From positions 853,883 through 917,882 of the forward strand of contig JAYKAV010000289.1 in NCBI GenBank assembly GCA_035582835.1: a stretch of DNA of 64,000 nucleotides, written 5' to 3'. Position numbers and translations under genes: made by a program. Of this stretch, positions 57,475-64,000 are shown piece after piece; positions within the stretch are counted from its first letter, which is position 1, and every line of letters begins with the position of its first letter. This stretch comes from Phoebastria nigripes (taxonomy: Eukaryota > Chordata > Aves > Procellariiformes > Diomedeidae). The notes beneath the pieces are model-generated. The model searched no databases. It saw only the letters and a list, made by a program, of their open reading frames with translations, and was not told the origin of the DNA.

Positions 57475-58568
57475 CTGCAAGGGAAGCAGAGCAGGATGAA
57501 CAGCTCAGCACGTCGGGGACACGCGGGTCCCTAAGGCCAGGGTCTGGGGAGACAAGGGGTCTCCCTTCCCTGCCATGCTGGTGCCCAGCTCCACGGCCAA
57601 GCTGGGGGTTGGGTCTTCCGCCCTGCCCCCCAGCTTGGCCCTACAATAGGGAGATCAGGAGCTCTGCTCCCACGGCCATCACCTACCTGGCTCCCGGCAG
57701 CCACCCGCCGCATCCGGCTGCGGTGAGGGCTTCCCCATGCCGGGTGACGCATGGTGACGTTACCGGCTTCCTCCCCTGCCCTGACCACATACCTGTGCCC
57801 GGGGTGCCGCCTGGCAGCTGGAAACCGGCTTGGGTTGACCGGTGTCACCAGGACACCAAGTGACGGAGGCAGCATCCCCCCAGCTCCCCGTGGGCTGTTT
57901 TTTTGGGGGGTGCCCTAAAGGGGAGCCTGGAGCACCTCACTGCAGCCCCACCACCTCGGGGGGGGGTGTTTGGCCACCCCATCTGCCTGCACCCAGCACC
58001 ACAGCACCCAACCTGCTTGGCCGCAGCGCGTCACCCCAAACCGGCTGGACGGGGTGCTGGGATGGGGCATCCAGTGGCCAAATGAGCCCGCGGCTGCTGA
58101 CGAGGTTGTGTTACAGCTGGGAAAGGGCAGAGGCTAAGTATGGCTGGGCTGAAACCGGCACCGGGTCACGTCCCACCTGTGCTGCGGGGCCAAAGCCCTG
58201 GGATGGCCCCCGCGGCGTCTGGGTAGGGCTGGGAGGGTGCAGGACCTCCGGGGTCCCTAATTGTGTGGGGTGCCGAGCGCCAGGACCGCTGGCACCGACC
58301 TCAGCGGGGCCATGGAGGGCTGGGGACAGCCCTGGCCCTTGGTGCGGACTCGGGGCCTGATCCAGCGCAGCGCTGGGCCCATGGGTGCAGGGTGAGGGTG
58401 ATGTGGAGGTGCCTGGTCCCGAGGAGATGGGGAGGGGGTGCTGACTGGGGAGCCCGGTGGGTCGGGGCTGGGAAGGGGGCTGGGGTGTGCAGCGTGGCCC
58501 GGGACTCCCCAACAAGGGCCATTGCGGGATGCACCCCAGGGTGCTCCCACCAATCTCACCCCTCCCCC

Positions 58569-58621
<53 letters not shown>

Positions 58622-59008
58622 CCCCCCCCCCCCCCCGGGACCCCAGGCCCAGGACTGGGCTGCTCCAGTACCCCTGCAAGCCCCCAGCACCCATGCAACG
58701 GCTCCAGCACCCATGCAAGCCCCCCAGCACCCCATGCAATGGTTTCAGCACCCATGCAAGCCCCTCAGCATCTCCTGCAATGTCCCCCCCCCNCACCCCC
58801 CCGTTCCCAGCCGGTGCTGCCAGCCCCCCCCGGGGGCAGGGGCCGGCCGGGCACCACCGGCGGGCACAGGCCCCCCCCCCTCCTCAGAGCCCCCCCAAAG
58901 GCCGGTGCCGCAGTGACACCCCCTCCCCCTCCAAGGCCGGGCGGGGCTGCAGCACCGGGACCCCCCGGGGCGGGGGTGGGGTGTCGGGGGACACACACAC
59001 ACACTGAC
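57475..59008 (-). other. AK1 5' intron
   Basis: Interval between the proposed noncoding exon 1 and the ATG exon. It holds the poly-C tract and short CAGCACCCATGCAAGCC repeats at 58672-58770; no coding exon is recognised. Confidence 0.5.
58570..58636. repeat. Long C-homopolymer (51 C, one G, 15 C)
   Basis: C from 58570 to 58620, one G, then C to 58636. On the minus (AK1-sense) strand this is a G-tract able to form G-quadruplexes; the plus strand could form an i-motif. The exact length in a draft assembly is unreliable. Confidence 0.85.
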
Positions 59009-59090
59009 CTCAGGGCGCGGGGCCGGGGCCGGGCAGCGCGGGCAGCTGCCTGCGGTCCTGCCCGGCTATTTTTACCGCTATATATAGATC
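59009..59090 (-). promoter_or_regulatory. AK1: Candidate AK1 muscle-type core promoter and noncoding exon 1
   Basis: On the minus strand a TATA element, CTATATATAG (59078-59087), is followed by an A/T-rich MEF2-like site, GTAAAAATAG (59066-59075, one mismatch to YTAWWWWTAR), an E-box CAGCTG (59043-59048), and a GAG|GTCAGT donor at 59009/59008. A TSS near 59053 would give a noncoding exon of about 45 nt spliced to 57474. TATA, MEF2 and E-box together are typical of muscle genes, and AK1 is the muscle isoform. No plus-strand gene is available to use the palindromic TATA. Confidence 0.45.
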
Positions 59091-59880
59091 GCTGCCGCCG
59101 CGGTGCATGCCGGGAGCGGGGCCGCTGCCGCCCAGCGGGCAGGGGACGGGGGGGGGCACCGCCTCCCGTGCAGCATCGGTCCTCCCCGTGCCGTGCCCGG
59201 CGGGGGGGGTCCCAGCCCCGGCGGCGGGGGCTGGGGGAAGGGATGCGGTTAACCCCTGCATGGCCGAGATGTGCGGACACCCCCCCCCCCCCCGTGCCTC
59301 AGTTTCCCCATCTGCGGGGGGCGGAGGGAGCCTCCACCCTGCTGGGTTTGGGGTCCCCGAGACATCCCCGGGGGTCCCCGCCCCTCGGAGGGGACAGCTG
59401 TCCCCACCCCCATGTCCCCATCTACCCGCAGCACCCCGGCTGGCACCCCCACCCTGCCAACCCCGGGGGGGGGGGGGGGGGGGGGGAAAGGGGGGGCGGC
59501 CGGGCTCGCCGTAAAGCCCCGGGGGTGCAGTGGCCCTACCTGCCTTTCCTCCTCCTCCTCCTCTTCCTCCTCCTCCGTGGCTGCTGAGACCGCGGCCCAA
59601 GGCCCCATGACCCCAGGTCAGCTGGCTGGGGGTGACACGAGTTGGGGAGGTCTCAGCTGCCACCCGCTCCAGGGGATGGCTCACAGCTGGGGTCAGCCGG
59701 CTGCTGGACACGGGTCCCACCTGGACACACGGGTCCCCTTCCCGCATCCTCCTGAACATCCAGGGCCAGCACCGCTGCAAGCTGGGGGTCCAGAGGGGCC
59801 CCGAGACCCCCTGCGATGGCACCGCCAGCACCCACTGCCCAGCCCCAAAAACCCAGCCCGGAGCCAGGGCCCAAGGCAAC
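59091..59880. other. Spacer between AK1 promoter and ST6GALNAC6 3' end
   Basis: No exon recognised. Contains a 22-nt G run (59465-59486) and a CTCCTC triplet stretch (59547-59576). Confidence 0.55.
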
Positions 59881-60952
59881 AGACTGCAGCAAGATTTATT
59901 CCTGTACAAACCATTACAAAATGCGGGAGCCCCACGGCTTCCCCCGGCACCCAGTCCCTCAAAGCCCCAGCCACAATGGGGACNGGCCACAGCCAGAGGG
60001 AAACTGAGGCACGGAGCCCTCCCAGGGCTCAGCACCCAAACACGCCGTATTTAGCGATTTTCCCCAAACCCACTTCTCCACTGCTGAGAAATTAATAACA
60101 AAATCCACCCCTCCCCGCCACAGGGTGCTGAGGGGCACTGCTGCCCCCCCTGCTACGTTCCCACTTCTAAATAGTTTATAAGCGGTTAATAAATGATGAG
60201 GACCCAGCCCGCAGACTGCTGCCGGCCCCTTCGTTACCACTAATGAGCTGCTCCTGCTCGCCCCTTCAGCCGGGAAACCCAAATACAAACCCCAGCACCA
60301 AAAGCGGGCAGGAAAAAACCAAAAGCCCCAAAACCCCCCCCAAAATCCCATCGCTCAGTTAGAAAAGGTTTTGGCAGTGTGGGTGTGGGGTGCAGTGGTG
60401 CTGGGAGGGGCTGGGTGTTTTTGGGGTGCTGGGGCACCGAGGGTGGCAGTGTCACCCCCGCAGGGTCCCACTAAAAACTGTGGGGTTCTGCTGAGGGAAG
60501 GATGCCTGTGGACCGGGATCAGGGTGCTGGAGATGGCGGAGGGGGCTGAGCCCCAAGAGGGGGTCCCCCCACCGAGTCTCTGCGGTGTCCCCAAAAGTGA
60601 TGCAACCCCAAACTGAACCGAGGGGACCCGGCACCCCCCTGTGCACTTGCAGGGGCTGCAACGCGCCTGGACCAGGATTGGGCAGGATCTCACCCCCATG
60701 CCTCCCGCCCATGGAGGGGGGGACACCCCAAACCCTGCACTCACCACCTGGCCCCCCTAAAAAACAGCTCAAGGCCCAACACATCCCAGGCGCGAGGAGC
60801 CACTGCACACAACGGCGGCGGTCCCATGGGAGACACCCGATGGCACCCCGATGCCTGGCTCCCACTGCTCCCCGCTCCCAGGGGATGCAGGGGACCCCCC
60901 ATCCATCCCAGCTCTGGGGGGTTTGCCCAGCTGGGGGGGGGGGGGGCAGCCC
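59880..60952 (-). other. ST6GALNAC6: ST6GALNAC6 3' UTR
   Basis: From the TAG stop (60953-60955) to the AATAAA at 59895-59900. The part at 60045-60260 is AT-richer than its surroundings. Confidence 0.6.
59895..59900 (-). terminator. ST6GALNAC6: ST6GALNAC6 polyadenylation signal AATAAA
   Basis: TTTATT in AAGATTTATTCCTG reads AATAAA on the minus strand, about 1.05 kb after the stop codon. Confidence 0.6.
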
Positions 60953-62442
60953 CTAGGGCCAGGCGGGGTGGGAGAAGGTGATGTTGTAGAGGCCGGCCCA
61001 GCTGGCAAAGACCCGCTTCTCGGTGATGAAGCGATGGTGGTTGCCCTTGCGGCTCCGCTCGTTGTGGATGTAGGTCGTGCACTCGTCGGGGCCCTTCGGC
61101 TCGTAGTAGTGGTACGGCAGGCGGCGGGGTGGGGGCCGGCGGCTGTGGGGGGGGAGGAGTGTGGGGTGAGCCCCACAGCAGGGCTGGGGGGCCGGGGCGG
61201 GGGCTCGGGGGTCTCCTTACCTGCAGTAGTTGGGTGGCACCATGCCGTAGACATGGACGGTGTCGCACAGCTCCACGGCGATCACCATGGTGAACCAGCC
61301 AGTGCTGAGCCATGAGCGCGACTTCTCCCTAGGGAGGAGAAATGGGGCAGGGGGACGGGGGCGAGGTGACGTGGATGACAGACCCCCCCAGGGTCCCCAA
61401 CCTGCCCCAGGGACCCCCAGCCCAGTGCTGCAGCCCATCCCATGGAGCAGCCCCAAGAGGCAGCTCTGCCCCAGAGACTTGGAAAAAGGGGGGGACATGG
61501 TGCAGGAGGTGGCTCCGAGGTACCTGTCCTTCCCTGTCTCCCCCCGAAACAGGTCATCAAACTGCTTCATGCGGCCGGGGGAGACGACGTAGGCTGTCAT
61601 GTTGGGGAAGGAGGCACTGACGCGCTGGATGATTTTCAGGAGGCTCTTCTGCATCTTGGCAGGTGGCCCCCAGAAGATGAAGATGGTCTCCGGGGTCTTG
61701 TTGACGAACTCCTGGGGTCGCTTGAGGACGCGGTAGAGGCTGGAGTGGGCCACCACGCGGAAGCTGGTCTTGTTGCCCACGTCAACCTCGTAGCCGGTGG
61801 TGGGAGCGTCGTTCATGCGGATGGTGCACTTGGCCCCGTCGATGGCCGTGCCCAGGCGGGTGCCCAGGAGGTGGCTGGAGCTGGTGACGATGACGCACTG
61901 GTGGCAGCGGGCAGTCAGGGTCTGGGGACCACAAGTGCCGTGAGCAGGTGACTTTTGGTGTCACTGTGACCCAGCAGGGAGGGATGGAGCTGGGACAGAG
62001 GACAAGGCATCGCCATCCCCTGCAGAGTTGCTGTCCCACTGGAGGGGACGATTTGGCCGGATGTCGGCGGAGGGCCAGATCCTGTGCCCACCACTGAGGC
62101 CGGACCTCACCACCCAGCTCGTACCTTGTTCCCGCAGACAGGCAGGTACCCGCTTTTCACCCCCCACTTCTTGAGGTTGGGGGGCCGGCGGGCTCTGCCC
62201 CGCAGGTGGCTGTAGGGGAAGACCTCGCTCCCGCTGCCAGAGCTGTAGATGATCAGCAACATGATCAGGGCAAAGAGGACCCCCAGGGCGGCGGCGCGCT
62301 GGCTCTGCGGGTGGGGGGAGAGCATCAGCCGCTGCCCCCACCCCATGGGCATCAGCATCCTGCCCCGTTCCCGGCGGCATCTCCAGCAGGATGCCCAGTG
62401 TCCCTAGGGAGATGCCCCGGCACTCACCGTGCTGCCACTCAT
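60953..62442 (-). CDS. ST6GALNAC6: ST6GALNAC6, GalNAc alpha-2,6-sialyltransferase VI
   Basis: Five coding exons (5' to 3'): 62428-62442, 62125-62304, 61524-61921, 61221-61328, 60953-61142; 296 aa. Type II Golgi protein: short cytosolic MSGSTSQR, TM anchor AAALGVLFALIMLLIIYSS, then the lumenal catalytic domain. Sialyl motif L spans RCHQCVIVTSSSHLLGTRLG to CTIRMNDAPTTGYEVDVGNK; motif S includes STGWFTMVIAVELCD; motif III/VS spans YHYYEPKGPDEC to NHHRFITEKRVF with the conserved His. It transfers sialic acid from CMP-Neu5Ac to GalNAc or GlcNAc of gangliosides, giving alpha-series gangliosides and disialyl Lewis a. The MQKSLLKIIQRV segment is two residues shorter than the human MQKPQGSLVRVIQR as I recall it. 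Human long isoforms have extra N-terminal residues; no in-frame upstream ATG is seen here. Confidence 0.95.
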
Positions 62443-63600
62443 GTCTTTGTGCCGGCCTTGGTGCACAGCGATCGCCGGCGTCCCGCGAGCACCTGCAAGG
62501 CATGCGGTCACCCCCAGTGCCAGCCCCTCGCCACCGCACTCGGGCTCCCGTCCCCAGACTGCCAGGCTGGCAGGGATGCGGGATGAGCCACCGGGCAGCC
62601 TGGCTCAGCTGTGCCGGAGCAGAGCCCCATGGGGTGGGCGCCCAGCTGGACCCCCGGGGCCCCCTTTCAAGGGGAGGACAAACCCCCAGCACCAGTGCGG
62701 GGAAAGGAAACGCTGTGGGCAGAGGCTGGGCGAGCTCTGCGGCACCGAGGAGCCAAACCCGACTGCGGCTCGTGCCGGTGAGATCCCNGCGGCGGGCTGC
62801 ACTCCCAAGAGGGATTATCCCCCGCCGGCAGGGCTGAAGCCGCTCAAACCCGCAGGGTCAGGGAGGGTAAACCTGCCGCTCGCACGGTGAAATCCCATTA
62901 AAACAACCGGCTCGGACTGGGGAGAGGAACTGAGACCTGCAGAACTCAGCTCGTGCATGGGCTCAAATCCAGCTGGAGCCAGCAGGGACCTCTCCAGCCC
63001 CGGGGCCCGCGGCGCGTGGGGTGCACCCTGGGTGCTCGCCCCCGGGGGGGACCTGCTCTAACCCCCACCTGCCCAGGCTCGCAGAAATGGACTGACCCAA
63101 TTTATTTTTTAAAGTCCTTGTTAGTGAGTCATGGCTGCTCCTGGAGTACTCGGAGCAATTGGAAATTAAAAAAAAAAAAAATTGAAGCCTCTTTACTAAT
63201 TGCCCTGGGGGGACAGGGATGGAAAATTATGCAGCAGCCTGGGTTCAACCCTTGGGGAGACCGGGGACCCCGAAGGGCTCTCAGGGCCGGTGTCGATGGC
63301 TGGGAAGGTGCCGACCCACCCGGGGAGCCCAGGCACGTCGGGGCACAGGGGCCTCGCCATGCACAGGCTGGGGAGCAGAGTCGGGACCCTCACTCCTGCC
63401 GCTGCACCCCGCTTTGCTCCCTCCATAGTGCTCAGGCCACGGGTGACCCCACAGCGGGGACCCCGCGGGCCTTACCTGGGCAGGGGCTCTCATCTGCAGC
63501 GGGCGGGGAGCGGCGCGGGGGGGGCCGTCATCTCCTCCTCCACCCCGTGCGCCCCGCGGGCTGCGGGGGGCTGCCAGGCCCCTCCGGCGAGCACGGCCAT
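62439..63600 (-). promoter_or_regulatory. ST6GALNAC6: ST6GALNAC6 5' leader with two linked uORFs
   Basis: Proposed noncoding exon 1 ends at 63476 (donor GTAAGG) and joins exon 2 at 62492 (acceptor TTGCAG, weak pyrimidine tract). uORF A (63490-63600, 36 aa) starts at GCCATGG and stops in exon 1. uORF B starts at 63493, crosses the junction and encodes 23 aa (MRAPAQ then VLAGRRRSLCTKAGTKT). The A stop overlaps the B start as ATGA, and the B stop overlaps the main ATG as ATGA (62439-62442). Exon structure is inferred from splice sites. Confidence 0.5.
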
Positions 63601-64000
63601 GGCGGGGCCCGGGGGTCACATCGCTGCTCTGCCGGGGAAGGGCTGATCCAGACCCGCTCCCCCCGGCTCCCCCTTCCCTGCCACCCCCATGTACCGATGT
63701 TCTCCCAGCCCCGGATGCAAACCCTCCTGCATCCCGGGAAGTGAAAACCCTCCCCCGGCCCCCCGGGGTGCAAACCTTCCTCCACTCCTACGTGCAAATC
63801 CTCCCCCACCCCGGCATGCAACCCCCCTCCTCCCAGGATGCAACCCCCCCCTGCTCCCCGGGGTGCAGCCACCTCCCCCGCCCCCCTGGATGCGCCAGCC
63901 CTCCCCGGTAGCCCCGCTTTGCAGGAGCCGGGCAGGCCGGAGCCCGGCCGCGTCCAGGCGGAGAGGAGCCGGCCCCTTCCCCGCGCACCACCACGGTGCG
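63601..64000 (-). promoter_or_regulatory. ST6GALNAC6: CpG-rich 5' flank of ST6GALNAC6
   Basis: GC-rich sequence upstream of the leader exon with short GGATGCAAACCCTCC/GGGGTGCAAACC-type repeats at 63710-63870. No further exon recognised before the window ends. Confidence 0.4.

Noticed and set aside
55850..59000. Search for the AK1-beta myristoylated N-terminal exon (MGCC...)
   Set aside because: No minus-strand ATG-Gly-Cys-Cys exon with a fitting donor was found between the ATG exon and the promoter.
58438..59587. Polyproline-rich 376-codon frame on the plus strand
   Set aside because: Generated by the C-homopolymer; no homology, and the region is the AK1 5' intron and promoter.

Overview
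This is a GC-rich piece of a vertebrate, almost certainly avian, chromosome. Five complete protein-coding genes lie in the order SH2D3C(-), CDK9(+), FPGS(+), ENG(-), AK1(-), and ST6GALNAC6(-) follows with its full coding region. As I recall it, this is the order and orientation of human 9q34.11. Bird assignment rests on the compact introns (several of only 70-120 nt in FPGS), the high GC with many minisatellites (microchromosome-like), and an AK1 N-terminus ([13 protein letters not shown]) that matches the chicken enzyme as I remember it. The sequence is a draft: two N-gaps (13923-14095 and 51585-51842) and many single N calls. Exons were placed by translating conserved blocks and checking GT/AG sites and codon phase; every gene gives an uninterrupted spliced reading frame.

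Layout. Positions 1-22 may be the first codons of TOR2A on the minus strand. SH2D3C fills about 0.43-25.4 kb on the minus strand, with three alternative first exons (25354-25393, 21416-21459, 13802-13882). A 1.2-kb head-to-head interval with a ZNF143-type site separates it from CDK9 (26.6-34.2 kb). FPGS follows at 34.9-40.05 kb and converges on ENG (39.9-51.5 kb); their 3' UTRs probably overlap. AK1 (53.4-59.1 kb) and ST6GALNAC6 (59.9-63.6 kb or beyond) follow on the minus strand.

The genes do not form a pathway; they are syntenic neighbours. SH2D3C is an SH2 adaptor that binds CAS scaffolds. CDK9 is the P-TEFb kinase. FPGS polyglutamylates folates. ENG is the TGF-beta/BMP co-receptor of endothelium. 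AK1 is cytosolic adenylate kinase. ST6GALNAC6 is a Golgi alpha-2,6-sialyltransferase.

I see no mobile-element cargo, CRISPR array, viral gene or novel gene cluster. The most interesting signals are regulatory or isoform-level: an in-frame N-terminal extension of CDK9; three conserved alternative starts of SH2D3C; a two-uORF relay linked by ATGA overlaps ahead of ST6GALNAC6; a GATA/Ets motif cluster and a large minisatellite in ENG intron 1; a muscle-type core promoter for AK1; and loss of the internal cytosolic start Met in FPGS exon 1.
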